From assembly GCF_002727065.1 (NCBI RefSeq), contig NZ_PDVP01000020.1:1-64000 (forward strand): DNA of 64,000 nucleotides. The letters run 5' to 3'. Shown here one piece after another: positions 17,740 to 26,763 of this stretch. Made by a program: the position numbers and the translations under genes. The number at the start of each line of letters is the position of its first letter. Positions within the stretch are counted from its first letter, which is position 1. The notes below the pieces were generated by a model. The model searched no databases. It was given only the letters and a program-made list of their open reading frames with translations, and had not been told where the DNA came from. Source of the DNA: Zhengella mangrovi (lineage in GTDB: Bacteria; Pseudomonadota; Alphaproteobacteria; Rhizobiales; Rhizobiaceae).

Positions 17740-18687
17740 TCAGGCAAAGCGCTTGGAATTGCGGAAGGCCTCCAGCGCGGTCCGGTCCGCCTCGATCTCG
17801 GCGAAGACGAAGTCGTGGAACGCCTTGACCTTCGGCGCGTCGAGCGTTTCCGGCAGGCAGCAGAAATAGAAGCTCGCCTGCGCCTTCATCATCAGGTCGA
17901 AGGGGGCGACCAGCCGCCCCGAAGCGATGTCGCGCTGCGCCAGGAACAGCCGTCCCAGCACCACGCCGGCGCCGTCGATGGCCGCTTCAAGCGCATGGTC
18001 GGCATGGGAGAAGCGCGGGCCGCGCGTGCTGTCGACGTTGTAGACCCGCATCCGCTTGAGCCAGTCGCCCCACCCGACGCTGCCCGGCAGGAATCCGGCC
18101 GAATCGTCGTGCAGAAGCGTCACCTTGCCCAGATCGTCCGGCGACGACATGCCGCCGATCTGTTCCAGCAGCCGCGGCGAGATGAGCGGCAGAACCGCTT
18201 CGTCGGTCAGCGGCTCGACGTGAAGCCCGGGATAGTTGCCGCCGCCGAAACGGATCGTCACGTCCACTTCCTCGGTGCGAAGGTCGGTCAGCTTGAGCCC
18301 GGCCGAAATCCGCAGCTCGATGTCCGGCCAGATCTCGATGAAGCGGTGAATGCGCGGCGACAGCCACTTCGACGCCGTCGCAGGTCCGGTGGAGACGGTC
18401 AGCACGTTGGGCGGCGTTTCGGGACGCAGCCGCGCCATGGTCGAATGCAGCCGTTCGAACGCATCGGAGATGCCCGGCGCGACACGTTCGCCGTGCTCCG
18501 TCAGTTCCACCGCCCGGTTGAGCCGCAGGAACAGCGGCGTCTGCAGGTAATCCTCCAGCTGCCGGATCTGGTAGGACAGCGCCGACGGCGTGACGTGCAG
18601 TTCTTCCGCCGCCTTCTGGAAGCTCATGTGGCGCGATGCCGCCTCAAAGGCACGCAACGCATTCAGGGGCGGCAGGCGATAGGCCAT
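17740..18687 (-). CDS. LysR-family regulator, GcvA-like
   Basis: The 315-residue regulator starts MAYRLPPLNALRAFEAASRHMSFQKAAEELHVTPSALSYQIRQLE, the GcvA-type winged helix. The substrate-binding domain follows (LTVSTGPATASKWLSPRIHRF...). The real targets are unknown. It is divergent from the small gene at 18816, which is its most likely local target, and convergent with the EamA transporter. Confidence 0.92.
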   Translation of the reverse strand: MAYRLPPLNALRAFEAASRHMSFQKAAEELHVTPSALSYQIRQLEDYLQTPLFLRLNRAVELTEHGERVAPGISDAFERLHSTMARLRPETPPNVLTVSTGPATASKWLSPRIHRFIEIWPDIELRISAGLKLTDLRTEEVDVTIRFGGGNYPGLHVEPLTDEAVLPLISPRLLEQIGGMSSPDDLGKVTLLHDDSAGFLPGSVGWGDWLKRMRVYNVDSTRGPRFSHADHALEAAIDGAGVVLGRLFLAQRDIASGRLVAPFDLMMKAQASFYFCCLPETLDAPKVKAFHDFVFAEIEADRTALEAFRNSKRFA

Positions 18688-18815
18688 GGTTCACTTCAAA
18701 TTTCCTGATCCGATTGAGGCAGATTACCCGTTTGCCGCCAACCCGGCAATCACCTAGTTTTCACGGTGTGTTCGCACGCTGGCCTCCCAAGCCATTGCCC
18801 CGCAGGAGAACCGCA

Positions 18816-18944
18816 ATGCTCTACAATCCGATGACGAACCGGCTGATCGGCCCGAATGCCGTTGAATATTACACCCGCGAAGCCCGGCGCGAGCAGACCA
18901 GGGCCTTTGCCCACGCCCTCGACCGGGTCTTCGGCCGGCGCTGA
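18816..18944 (+). CDS. Small uncharacterised protein (42 aa)
   Basis: The product starts MLYNPMTNRLIGPNAVEYY and ends in an amphipathic Arg-rich helix (REARREQTRAFAHALDRVFGRR). A CAGGAGAA ribosome binding site and a good terminator 30 bases after the stop support it as a real gene with its own transcript. It resembles the many very short, basic proteins of Rhizobiales, but I cannot name a family. It is divergent from the LysR gene. Confidence 0.6.
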   Translation: MLYNPMTNRLIGPNAVEYYTREARREQTRAFAHALDRVFGRR

Positions 18945-18973
18945 AGCCGGTCCCTGTCCGCTCAACCAGCATT

Positions 18974-19006
18974 GCCGCCCGGGTCGCCCCGATCCGGGCG
19001 GCTTTT
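18974..19006 (+). terminator. Rho-independent terminator
   Basis: A strong stem (GCCGCCCGG at 18974-18982 with CCGGGCGGC at 18994-19002) is followed by TTTTG. It ends the 42-residue gene's transcript. Confidence 0.85.
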
Positions 19007-19070
19007 GTTGACGGGCTGCGGAAACGATTTTGGCGTGACGGTTCTCTTCAAGTGAGTTAAAGCGAAACCC

Positions 19071-20276
19071 ATGACGTCGCTTGCAGAACCCGCCCCGGCC
19101 CCGGCGCCGCACATCATCATTCTCGTGCTCTGCGCGGCGGTCAGCCCGCTCGCCATCAACATCTTCATCCCGTCCATGCCCGGCATGGCGAAGGAATTCG
19201 GGGTTCCCTACGCGACGATCCAGCTCGGCCTGTCGCTCTACCTCGCCATGACCGCGGCGATCACCCTCGTCGCCGGTCCGCTCTCCGACCTGTTCGGCCG
19301 CCGGCCGATGATCATCGGCGGCTTCCTGCTCTTCGTTCTCGGCAGCGCCATGACGCTGCTGGCCGACAACGCGACGGTCTTCCTCGCCGGCCGCATCATC
19401 CAGGCGGCCTCGGCCACCGGCATGGTCCTGTCGCGTGCCATCGTCCGCGACCTCTACGACCGCGACATGGCCGCCTCCATGATCGGCTATGTCACCATGG
19501 GCATGGCGGTCGCGCCGATGGTCGGCCCGGCGATCGGCGGCCTCCTCGATGACCTCTACGGCTGGCGCGCCAGCTTCCTCTTTCTCGCCGTGCTGGGCAC
19601 GCTGGCCACGCTCGTCGTCATGGCGCGCCTGCCGGAAACCAACTCGACCCGCGGCCAGCCGCTGTCGCGCCAGTTCGAGAGCTACGGCAGCCTGCTCTCC
19701 TCCGAGCCCTACTGGTATTTCGCGGGTTCCGGCGCCCTGGCCGCCTGCATCTTCTACGGGTTTCTCGGCGGCGGCCCGGTCATTGCCAGCCATCACCTCG
19801 CCATGACGCCGACCAGTTACGGCCTCTGGTTCGCCGCGACGGCCGTCGGCTACATGATCGGCAACTTCATCTCCGGGCGCCATTCCCGCCGCATCGGCGT
19901 CGCCCGCATGCTGCTTTTCGGCGCGTTGATTTCCCTGGTCGGCGCCCTGCTTCCCTTTGCCCTGCTCGGCTGGCTCGACCTGCGCCTGCCGGTCGCCCTT
20001 TTCGGCCCGACGATCCTGATCGGCATCGGCAACGGCATGACCATTCCCAACGCCACTGCGGCCGCCGTGTCCGTGCGCCCCGAAGCCGCCGGCGCGGCAT
20101 CCGGCCTGATGGGCGCGATCCAGGTTGGTTTCGGCGCCCTCGCCTCGGTTCTCGCGGGGATCATGGCCGGCGACGGCAGCGGCATTTGGGGTTTCAGCGC
20201 GACGCTGGCCGCCTTCGCCCTCATCGCGTTTTTCCTTGCCTGGCGCGCCTGGCACCTGGCGCGCCATCCCGCCTGA
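19071..20276 (+). CDS. Drug efflux MFS transporter (Bcr/CflA family)
   Basis: The 401-residue protein has 12 predicted membrane helices. The MFS signature GPLSDLFGRRPMIIGG lies between helices 2 and 3, and the N-terminus (AAVSPLAINIFIPSMPGMAKEFG) is typical of Bcr/CflA exporters, which use proton motive force to expel drugs such as bicyclomycin or chloramphenicol. The true substrate is unknown. mobA starts 8 bases after its stop, so they may share a transcript. Confidence 0.92.
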   Translation: MTSLAEPAPAPAPHIIILVLCAAVSPLAINIFIPSMPGMAKEFGVPYATIQLGLSLYLAMTAAITLVAGPLSDLFGRRPMIIGGFLLFVLGSAMTLLADNATVFLAGRIIQAASATGMVLSRAIVRDLYDRDMAASMIGYVTMGMAVAPMVGPAIGGLLDDLYGWRASFLFLAVLGTLATLVVMARLPETNSTRGQPLSRQFESYGSLLSSEPYWYFAGSGALAACIFYGFLGGGPVIASHHLAMTPTSYGLWFAATAVGYMIGNFISGRHSRRIGVARMLLFGALISLVGALLPFALLGWLDLRLPVALFGPTILIGIGNGMTIPNATAAAVSVRPEAAGAASGLMGAIQVGFGALASVLAGIMAGDGSGIWGFSATLAAFALIAFFLAWRAWHLARHPA

Positions 20277-20284
20277 GACGCGCG

Positions 20285-20935
20285 ATGAGCGGAGACCGTC
20301 CCGAACAGGAAACGCCGCCGCCAGCGCCTTTGCCCGCCGGTCTCGTCCTCGCCGGCGGCCTCTCCCGGCGCATGGGCGGTGGCGACAAGGCGCTCGCCAT
20401 GCTCGCCGGCCGCCCCATGCTGGCGCATGTCCTCGACCGGATCGGCACGCAGGCCCGGCCGCTCGCCATCAACGCCAACGGCGACCCGTCCCGCTTTGCC
20501 GCCTTCGCCCTGCCCGTCATCCCGGACACCATGGCCGGCCACCCCGGCCCGCTGGCGGGGATCCTCGCCGGGCTGGACTGGTGCGCCGCCCTGCGTCCCG
20601 CGCCGACCCGCCTGCTGACCGTCCCCGCCGACACGCCCTTCCTGCCGCGCGATCTCCTGGCCCGCCTGTCCGCGGCAGGCGAAGCGGACGTGGCGGCGAT
20701 CGCGTCGTCGCAGGGGCGGACCCATCCCGTCGTCGGCCTCTGGCCCGTCACCGTGCGGGACCGGCTGGCCGCCTTTCTCGCCGACCCGGACAACCGCAGC
20801 GTCATGGCCTTCCTCGGCGGGTGCCCGCACCGGACCGTCGACTTTGCCGGACCCGGCGGCCAGGACCCCTTCGCCAATGTCAACACGCCGGACGACCTGC
20901 GCCGGGCGGAACGGCAGATCGCGGCGGGTGAATGA
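20285..20935 (+). CDS. mobA: Molybdenum cofactor guanylyltransferase MobA
   Basis: The 216-residue enzyme joins GMP to molybdopterin. The nucleotide-binding loop LVLAGGLSRRMGGGDKAL is diagnostic, and VPADTPFLP and NVNTPDDL complete the family pattern. ATG 20285 is chosen because it gives the usual short lead to the nucleotide loop. mobB begins two bases after the stop. Confidence 0.95.
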   Translation: MSGDRPEQETPPPAPLPAGLVLAGGLSRRMGGGDKALAMLAGRPMLAHVLDRIGTQARPLAINANGDPSRFAAFALPVIPDTMAGHPGPLAGILAGLDWCAALRPAPTRLLTVPADTPFLPRDLLARLSAAGEADVAAIASSQGRTHPVVGLWPVTVRDRLAAFLADPDNRSVMAFLGGCPHRTVDFAGPGGQDPFANVNTPDDLRRAERQIAAGE

Positions 20936-20936
20936 C

Positions 20937-21446
20937 ATGGCGCCACCGGTTTTCGGCATCGCCGGCTGGAAGAACGCGGGCAAGACCACGCTCACCACGC
21001 GCCTGATCGCCGATTTCGCCGCGCGCGGCCTGCGCGTCGCCGCCGTCAAGCACAGCCACCATGCGGCCATGGCCGGCGGCCCCGGCACCGACAGCGCGCG
21101 CCACCGGGCCGCCGGGGCCGCCGCCTCGGCACTGGTCTGGCCCGGCGGGTGGATGCTGGACGGAATGCGCCGTGGCGCCAGCGAGCCGATGCTCGACGAG
21201 GTCCTCGCCGCCCTGCCCGCCTGCGACCTCGTGCTGGTGGAGGGCTACAAGGGCGCGCCGCACGACAAGATCGAGACCCGCCGCGCAGACCAGCCGGACC
21301 CGCGCCGGCTCGAGGGCACCGTGCCCGGCGTCGTCGCGGTGGTCGCCGATCACGCCGTCGAAACGGCCCTGCCCCGTTTCCATTCCGACGACATCGCCGC
21401 TATCGCAGGTTTCATCCTCGAGAGGACCGGGTTGCGCCTTCCCTGA
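20937..21446 (+). CDS. mobB: Molybdopterin-guanine dinucleotide biosynthesis protein MobB
   Basis: The 169-residue GTP-binding protein has a P-loop GWKNAGKTTL and VAAVKHSHHA, the family pattern, then LVLVEGYKGAPHDKIE. It assists MobA in attaching guanine nucleotide to the molybdenum cofactor. It follows mobA with a one-base gap, so translation is probably coupled. Confidence 0.94.
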   Translation: MAPPVFGIAGWKNAGKTTLTTRLIADFAARGLRVAAVKHSHHAAMAGGPGTDSARHRAAGAAASALVWPGGWMLDGMRRGASEPMLDEVLAALPACDLVLVEGYKGAPHDKIETRRADQPDPRRLEGTVPGVVAVVADHAVETALPRFHSDDIAAIAGFILERTGLRLP

Positions 21447-21608
21447 GGGAAGCCGGGCGGCGCCGCGCTTCTTGACCGGCCGTTCAAAAAACGCGGTTGC
21501 ATTTGGCCGCCAAACCGGCTCACTATCAGGGTCAACGCGCCCACTGAAGGGCGCGGCACAGGCGGCCTCCCGGCTGCCGCAAAAGACAACCGCCAGAGAG
21601 GTTCAAGC

Positions 21609-22394
21609 ATGTCCTTTTCCACCCGTTTCAAACTCGGTCTCGCCACGGCTGCCATCGCCCTCGCCATGGGCGCGGCCCATGCCGAAGACAGGATGAAGCT
21701 GAAGATCGGAACCGAAGGGGCCTACCCGCCCTTCAACAACCTGGAAGCCGACGGCACGCTGACCGGCTTCGACGTCGATATCGCCAAGGCGCTCTGCGAC
21801 GAGATGAAGGCCGACTGCGAATTCGTCACCCAGGACTGGGACGGCATCATTCCCGCCCTCCAGGCCGGCAAGTTCGACGCCATCATCGCCTCCATGTCGA
21901 TCACCGACGAGCGCAAGGAAAAGGTCGACTTCACCAACAAGTACTACAACACGCCGCCGGCCATCGTCGCGCCCAAGGACACCGACATCAAGGGTGTGAC
22001 CAAGGAAGATCTCGCCGGCAAGGTGATCGGCGTGCAGGGGTCGACCACGCACTCCAACTATGCCGAGGCGACCTACACCGATTCCGACGTCAAGCTCTAT
22101 CCGACCGCCGACGAGTACAAGCTCGACCTGGTCAACGGCCGTCTCGATGCCGTCAATGACGACATCATCGTGCTCAAGGAATTCCTGGCGACGCCGGAAG
22201 GCGCCTGCTGCAAGGTCGTCGGCACGATCAAGCCGGATCCCAAGATCCACGGCGAAGGCGCCGGCATCGCGGTGCGCAAGGGCGAAACGGAACTGGCCGA
22301 GAAGTTCAACAAGGCCATCGACGCCATTCGCGCCAACGGGAAGTACAAGGAAATCAACGACAAGTACTTCGACTTCGACGCCTACGGCGGCTGA
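21609..22394 (+). CDS. Amino-acid ABC transporter, periplasmic binding protein
   Basis: The 261-residue precursor has a signal peptide (MGAAHA) and a family 3 solute-binding fold: LKIGTEGAYPPFNNLEADGTLTGFDVDIAKALCDEMKADCEFV. IIASMSITDERKEKVDFTNKYYN and GVQGSTTHSNYAE follow. This pattern is closest to lysine/arginine/ornithine, histidine or octopine binders. Two permease genes follow in the same direction. The ATP-binding subunit is not in the cluster. Confidence 0.93.
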   Translation: MSFSTRFKLGLATAAIALAMGAAHAEDRMKLKIGTEGAYPPFNNLEADGTLTGFDVDIAKALCDEMKADCEFVTQDWDGIIPALQAGKFDAIIASMSITDERKEKVDFTNKYYNTPPAIVAPKDTDIKGVTKEDLAGKVIGVQGSTTHSNYAEATYTDSDVKLYPTADEYKLDLVNGRLDAVNDDIIVLKEFLATPEGACCKVVGTIKPDPKIHGEGAGIAVRKGETELAEKFNKAIDAIRANGKYKEINDKYFDFDAYGG

Positions 22395-22473
22395 CCGGCA
22401 GGCATTCGCCGTCTGGAAACCGACCATGGCAGGCCAGCCGGACTGCCATGGTCCCTGAGGGGGCCGGCTGAGC

Positions 22474-23184
22474 ATGGACAAAGTCGCCATATTGCTGTCC
22501 TGGGGCGACCAGGGATGGGCCGACGAGATCGCTTCCGGCGTCGTGGTCACGGTCGCGCTCGCGCTGGCCACGCTGCCGTTCGGCATGCTGCTCGGCTTCT
22601 TCATCGCGCTGGCCAAGCAGTCCCGCGAGCCGAGCCTGCGCCTGGCGGCGAACATCTACACCACGATCTTCCGCGGCCTGCCGGAACTCCTCACGCTGTT
22701 CCTGGTCTATTTCGGCGTGCAGATCGGCCTCACCCAGGCCCTGAAGGCAATCGGCTTCAGCGAGGGCATCGAGGTCAATTCCTTTGCCGCCGGCATGTTC
22801 GCGCTCGGCGTCGTCTTCTCCTCCTACGCGTCGGAAGTCTTCCTGTCCGCCTTCCGCGGCATTCCCCAGGGCCAGTATGAAGGCGGCTTCGCGGTCGGCC
22901 TGTCGTCGGGCCAGACGATGCGGCTCGTCGTCCTGCCGCAGCTCATCCGCATCGCCCTGCCGGGGCTCGCCAACCTCTGGCTGGTGCTGTTGAAGGACAC
23001 GGCGCTGGTCTCCGTCGTCGGCCTGTCCGATATCCTGCGCCAGACCGGCATCGCCGCCCGCGTCTCGAAGGAAGCCTTCCTGTTCTACGGCATCGCTTGC
23101 CTGCTCTATCTGGTGCTGGCCATGATCTCGTCCATCGGCATCTCGGCCATCGAGCGCCGCGCGGCGCGGGGGAACGCCCGATGA
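22474..23184 (+). CDS. Amino-acid ABC transporter permease (HisQ-like)
   Basis: The 236-residue inner membrane protein has the His/Glu/Gln permease pattern: TVALALATLPFGMLLGFFIALAK, FRGLPELLTLFLVYFG, and the EAA loop (AFRGIPQGQYEGGFAVGLSSGQTMRLVVLPQ) that docks on the ATPase. The next permease overlaps its stop by four bases (ATGA). Confidence 0.92.
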   Translation: MDKVAILLSWGDQGWADEIASGVVVTVALALATLPFGMLLGFFIALAKQSREPSLRLAANIYTTIFRGLPELLTLFLVYFGVQIGLTQALKAIGFSEGIEVNSFAAGMFALGVVFSSYASEVFLSAFRGIPQGQYEGGFAVGLSSGQTMRLVVLPQLIRIALPGLANLWLVLLKDTALVSVVGLSDILRQTGIAARVSKEAFLFYGIACLLYLVLAMISSIGISAIERRAARGNAR

Positions 23185-24008
23185 GCATGGCCGCCGACAC
23201 CACCCGCGTGGAACGCCCGCCCGCCCCGCCGAAACCCTGGACGCGCACGCGCATCATCGGCTGGCTGCTCGTTGCCTTCTGGGCGCTGGCCGGTCTCGGC
23301 TTCGTCATCTACCTCTACAACGCCTGGAACATCGACCTCGTCCAGAAATACGGCCCGCGCTACTGGTCCGGCCTCAAGACCACCATCGTGCTGGTCGGCC
23401 TGTCGCTGCTCGCCGGCGCCCTGCTTTCGGTTCCCGTCGCGCTGGCGCGCCTGTCGCGCAACCCGGTCGTCAACGGCATCGCCTACGCCTACGTCTACTT
23501 CTTCCGCGGCACGCCGCTGCTCGCCCAGGCCTTCCTCGTCTACTACGGCATCGGCCAGTTCTCCGCCGAACTGAAGGCCATCGGGCTCTGGGGCTTCTTC
23601 CGCGATGCCTGGAACTGCGCCTTCTTCGCCTTCACGCTGAACACCGCCGCCTACCAGGCCGAGATCCTGCGCGGCGCCATCCAGAGCGTGCCGAAGGGCC
23701 AGTGGGAGGGCGCCGACGCGCTCGGCATCCGGCGCTGGTACACTTTCCTGCGCATCATCCTGCCCCAGGCCCTCATCGTCGCGCTGCGGCCCTATGGCAA
23801 CGAGATCATCCTGATGATCAAGGGATCGGCCATCGTCGCCATCATCACCGTCTACGACCTGATGGGCGAGACGCGCCGGGCCTATTCGCGCACCTTCGAT
23901 TTCCAGACCTATCTCTGGGCCGCCGTCATCTACCTGCTGATCGTCGAGACCCTCCGCAACATCTGGGACCTGATCGAGAAGCGCCTGACCCGCCACCTGA
24001 AGCGCTAG
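23181..24008 (+). CDS. Amino-acid ABC transporter permease (HisM-like)
   Basis: The 275-residue partner permease has an N-terminal cytoplasmic Pro-rich segment, then membrane helices, YFFRGTPLLAQAFLVYYG, and the EAA loop ILRGAIQSVPKGQWEGADALGIRRWYTFLRIILPQ. Translation is coupled to the previous gene by ATGA overlap. Normally an ATPase gene follows, but here a REP repeat and an unrelated gene come next, so the ATPase must be supplied from another locus. Confidence 0.92.
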   Translation: MSMAADTTRVERPPAPPKPWTRTRIIGWLLVAFWALAGLGFVIYLYNAWNIDLVQKYGPRYWSGLKTTIVLVGLSLLAGALLSVPVALARLSRNPVVNGIAYAYVYFFRGTPLLAQAFLVYYGIGQFSAELKAIGLWGFFRDAWNCAFFAFTLNTAAYQAEILRGAIQSVPKGQWEGADALGIRRWYTFLRIILPQALIVALRPYGNEIILMIKGSAIVAIITVYDLMGETRRAYSRTFDFQTYLWAAVIYLLIVETLRNIWDLIEKRLTRHLKR

Positions 24009-24010
24009 AA

Positions 24011-24055
24011 GCAAGTCCAGCGAAAGTGGAAGCCGGTTTCGCGTCCGCAATTGCG
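24011..24055. repeat. Single REP copy
   Basis: One 45-bp palindromic unit (GCAAGTCCAGCGAAAGTGG ... CGCGTCCGCAATTGCG) of the same family as clusters A and B, in the GCGAAAGTGG subtype. It starts directly after the permease stop and may act as mRNA 3' end. Confidence 0.8.
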
Positions 24056-24162
24056 AAAAGGCATCCGGTGAAAGGCTCGCGGTTTTCCGCCAGTCCGGAC
24101 AATTCGATCCACGCCGGTTTGGCCGTCCGCCACAATGCCCGCCTGACCATTCGGGAGCGGGC

Positions 24163-24888
24163 ATGGACTGGGAACCGGCAATCAGGCGAAACCGCGATGC
24201 GCTGCTGGCGGTTGTCGCATCGCTCCGGGCCATGGCGGCACAGGCAGGCGGCAACGTCCTTCCGCGTCTCGTCGTGCTTGCCATCCTGCGTATCCTTCGC
24301 CCGGCCGAATCGGCTGCGCGGCGGCTGATCGTCATCGTCGCGGCGGGGCTGAAGCAACGGAACCGGAGCGCACTCAAGCCGGGCCGGCCCTTGCCGGATT
24401 TTTCCCGCCTCCACGCCGGTTCGAGCGACCGGCCGCCGGTGTTTCCCCTGTTCGATCAGCCTTGGTCCCTGACCGCTCATCGCGAAAGACGGGGATCGGG
24501 CGGGGTTCCGCGCCTCTGGATGCCCGGGATGGACACACCGCCCGGCCTCCACCCGGCGACGGCCTGTCTGCAAGCCCGGCCCGAAGCCGGGGCCGCGCCT
24601 CTGCGGCGCCGGATCGCCGCCCTGCAGCACGCGCTGGAAACCCTGCCGGTGCAGGCCAGGCGGCTTCAACGCCTCATGAGGCAGCGCGACAGGGCGGTGG
24701 AGAAAAAGGCGAAGGCAGGTCGCTTGCCCGGCACGGCAGCCAATCCGCTGCCGCTCGGCCCCCTTCGTCCGGGCCGCCCGCCCGGTCACCGCGAACGGGC
24801 CCGCAACGAGGCCGATCTCATCCTGAAGGCGTGCCAGTCGCTGGCGCACTGGCGCCTGGGCGAAAGACGGCCGGACGCCCCGCCGTGA
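24163..24888 (+). CDS. Uncharacterised rhizobial protein (241 aa)
   Basis: The N-terminus MDWEPAIRRNRDALLAVVASLRAM and LPRLVVLAILRILRPAESAARRLIVIVAAGL resembles a conserved but unnamed family of Rhizobiales proteins. The middle is Pro- and Arg-rich and variable. The end is helical (ALETLPVQARRLQRLMRQRD; LILKACQSLAHWRLGERRPD). There is a moderately hydrophobic N-terminal helix but no clear signal peptide. Function unknown. Confidence 0.6.
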   Translation: MDWEPAIRRNRDALLAVVASLRAMAAQAGGNVLPRLVVLAILRILRPAESAARRLIVIVAAGLKQRNRSALKPGRPLPDFSRLHAGSSDRPPVFPLFDQPWSLTAHRERRGSGGVPRLWMPGMDTPPGLHPATACLQARPEAGAAPLRRRIAALQHALETLPVQARRLQRLMRQRDRAVEKKAKAGRLPGTAANPLPLGPLRPGRPPGHRERARNEADLILKACQSLAHWRLGERRPDAPP

Positions 24889-25023
24889 TGCGCCGGGCCG
24901 AACCGCTCCGCAGGCATTTGACGCCGGCTTTCGCGGCCGGGCGGCAATTCCGCGCGCCTGCCGCCCTTCCCTCTGCCGCGCCCGCGCGCTAACAAACAGG
25001 CAAACGCAAAGAGGAAACGCGAA

Positions 25024-25893
25024 ATGGCAAAAGTCGCATTCATCGGCCTCGGCGTCATGGGCTACCCCATGGCCGGCCACCTGAAGACCAAGGGCGGGCA
25101 TGATGTCACCGTCTACAATCGCACCGCCGCGAAGGCCGAGAAATGGGTGGCCGAGTTTGGCGGCGCCCATGCGCCGACCCCGGCCGACGCCGCCAGGGAC
25201 TGCGATTTCGTGTTCGCCTGTGTCGGCAATGACGATGACCTGCGCTCCGTGACCATCGGCGGGAACGGTGCCTTCTCCGCGATGAAGCCCGGCGCGGTCT
25301 TCATCGACAACACCACCGCCTCCGCCCACGTGGCCCGCGAACTCGCCGCTGCTGCCGCGGATGGCGGCTTCGGATTCATCGATGCGCCCGTGTCCGGCGG
25401 CCAGGCCGGGGCGGAGAACGGCGTGCTGACCGTCATGTGCGGCGGCGACGAGGAAACCTTCGCCCGCGCCCGGCCCGTGATCGACGCCTTTGCCCGCATG
25501 GTGGGCCTGATGGGACCGGCCGGTGCCGGCCAGCTGACCAAGATGGTCAACCAGATCTGCATCGCCGGCCTCGTCCAGGGACTGGCCGAAGGCGTGAACT
25601 TCGCCAAGAAGGCCGGGCTGGACGTCGAGAATGTCATCGACGTCATTTCCAAGGGCGCGGCCGGTTCCTGGCAGATGGAAAACCGCCACAAGACCATGAA
25701 CCAGGGCAAGTACGACTTCGGCTTTGCCGTCGACTGGATGCGCAAGGACCTTGGCATCGTGCTGGAGGAAGGCAATGCCAATGGCGCCTCCCTGCCCGTC
25801 ACGGCCCTGGTCGACCAGTTCTACAAGGACGTGCAGAACATGGGCGGCGGCCGCTGGGATACCTCCAGCCTGCTGGCCCGGCTGGACAAGTAG
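25024..25893 (+). CDS. 3-hydroxyisobutyrate dehydrogenase-family oxidoreductase
   Basis: The 289-residue enzyme has an N-terminal Rossmann fold (VAFIGLGVMGYPMAGHL), the substrate loop FIDAPVSGGQAGAENGVLTVMCGG, and the catalytic lysine region AGQLTKMVNQICIAG. It should oxidise or reduce a short beta-hydroxy acid with NAD(P). Tartronate semialdehyde, succinic semialdehyde or 3-hydroxyisobutyrate are possible substrates. There is a good ribosome binding site (AGAGGAAACG). It stands alone. Confidence 0.92.
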   Translation: MAKVAFIGLGVMGYPMAGHLKTKGGHDVTVYNRTAAKAEKWVAEFGGAHAPTPADAARDCDFVFACVGNDDDLRSVTIGGNGAFSAMKPGAVFIDNTTASAHVARELAAAAADGGFGFIDAPVSGGQAGAENGVLTVMCGGDEETFARARPVIDAFARMVGLMGPAGAGQLTKMVNQICIAGLVQGLAEGVNFAKKAGLDVENVIDVISKGAAGSWQMENRHKTMNQGKYDFGFAVDWMRKDLGIVLEEGNANGASLPVTALVDQFYKDVQNMGGGRWDTSSLLARLDK

Positions 25894-25980
25894 CGCCTGC
25901 CGCTGCCCTGCCGCGTTGATCCGCTCGCGACGGCGCAAAGGGTTTGACGCGGGCGCCGCCTTTGGCCAGACTTGCCGTCC

Positions 25981-26763
25981 ATGATCAAAGGCGTATTGCT
26001 CGATCTCGCCGGCGTGGTCTACGAAGGGGACCACGTCATTGCCGGGGCTTCGGAGGCCGTCGCCCGCTTGCGCGGCGCCGGCCTTGCGGTGCGTTTCATC
26101 TCCAACACCACCCGCCAGCCGCTCTACGCCATCCTTGGCAGGCTGCATCGCCTCGGGCTCGACGTGAGCGACGCGGAGCTGCTCACGCCGGCCGTCGCCG
26201 CGCGGGGCTGGCTGGCGTCCAATGCCTGCTCGCCGCGCCTGCTCGTCCACCCGGACCTCGCCGAGGAATTCGACGGCCTGCCGGGCGACAGGGCACCGGC
26301 GGTCATCGTCGGCGATGCCGGAACCGCCTTCACCTACGATGCGCTCAACCGGGCCTTCCGCGAAATCGAGGCCGGCGCGGCCTTCCTGGCCCTCGCCCCG
26401 AACCGGGTCTTCCGCGATTCGGACGGGAAGTTGAGCCTCGATGCCGGCCCCTTCGTGAAGGCGCTGGAATTCGCCGCCGGCAGGCAGGCCATCGTGCTCG
26501 GCAAGCCATCGCCCGAGTTCTTCGCCCTTGCCCTCGATGACATGGACTGCGCGCCCGGTGACGCGGTCATGGTTGGCGACGACGCGGAGAACGATGTCGC
26601 CGGTGCGCTTGCGGCCGGGCTGGGCCAGGCAGTGCTGGTACGTACCGGCAAGTTCCGCCCCGGCGACGAGACCCGCTTCGAGCCGCGGCCGAGCCATGTC
26701 GCCGGCGATCTGGCAGCTGCGGCCGACTGGATCCTCGCCCGCAGCGGCGCGGCCGCGTCATGA
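25981..26763 (+). CDS. HAD superfamily IIA hydrolase (TIGR01458-like)
   Basis: The 260-residue phosphatase starts MIKGVLLDLAGVVYEGDHVI: the catalytic motif is DLAGV, not the usual DxDGV, so the second Asp (acid/base) is replaced by Ala as in the mammalian LHPP/TIGR01458 branch. RFISNTTRQP is motif II, and VMVGDDAENDVAGALAAG is motif IV for Mg2+. It likely dephosphorylates small molecules or protein phosphohistidine. ATG 25981 is used instead of a TTG three codons earlier. The next gene overlaps by ATGA. Confidence 0.88.
   Translation: MIKGVLLDLAGVVYEGDHVIAGASEAVARLRGAGLAVRFISNTTRQPLYAILGRLHRLGLDVSDAELLTPAVAARGWLASNACSPRLLVHPDLAEEFDGLPGDRAPAVIVGDAGTAFTYDALNRAFREIEAGAAFLALAPNRVFRDSDGKLSLDAGPFVKALEFAAGRQAIVLGKPSPEFFALALDDMDCAPGDAVMVGDDAENDVAGALAAGLGQAVLVRTGKFRPGDETRFEPRPSHVAGDLAAAADWILARSGAAAS

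Noticed and set aside
18750-20267. A 505-residue minus-strand frame rich in Gly, Glu and Arg
   Set aside because: It is the antisense of the MFS transporter gene; composition is typical of a shadow frame.
23926-26697. A 923-residue open frame on the minus strand
   Set aside because: It runs opposite to the oxidoreductase, HAD and permease genes, which have clear motifs. Long antisense frames are common in such GC-rich DNA and this one shows no domain.
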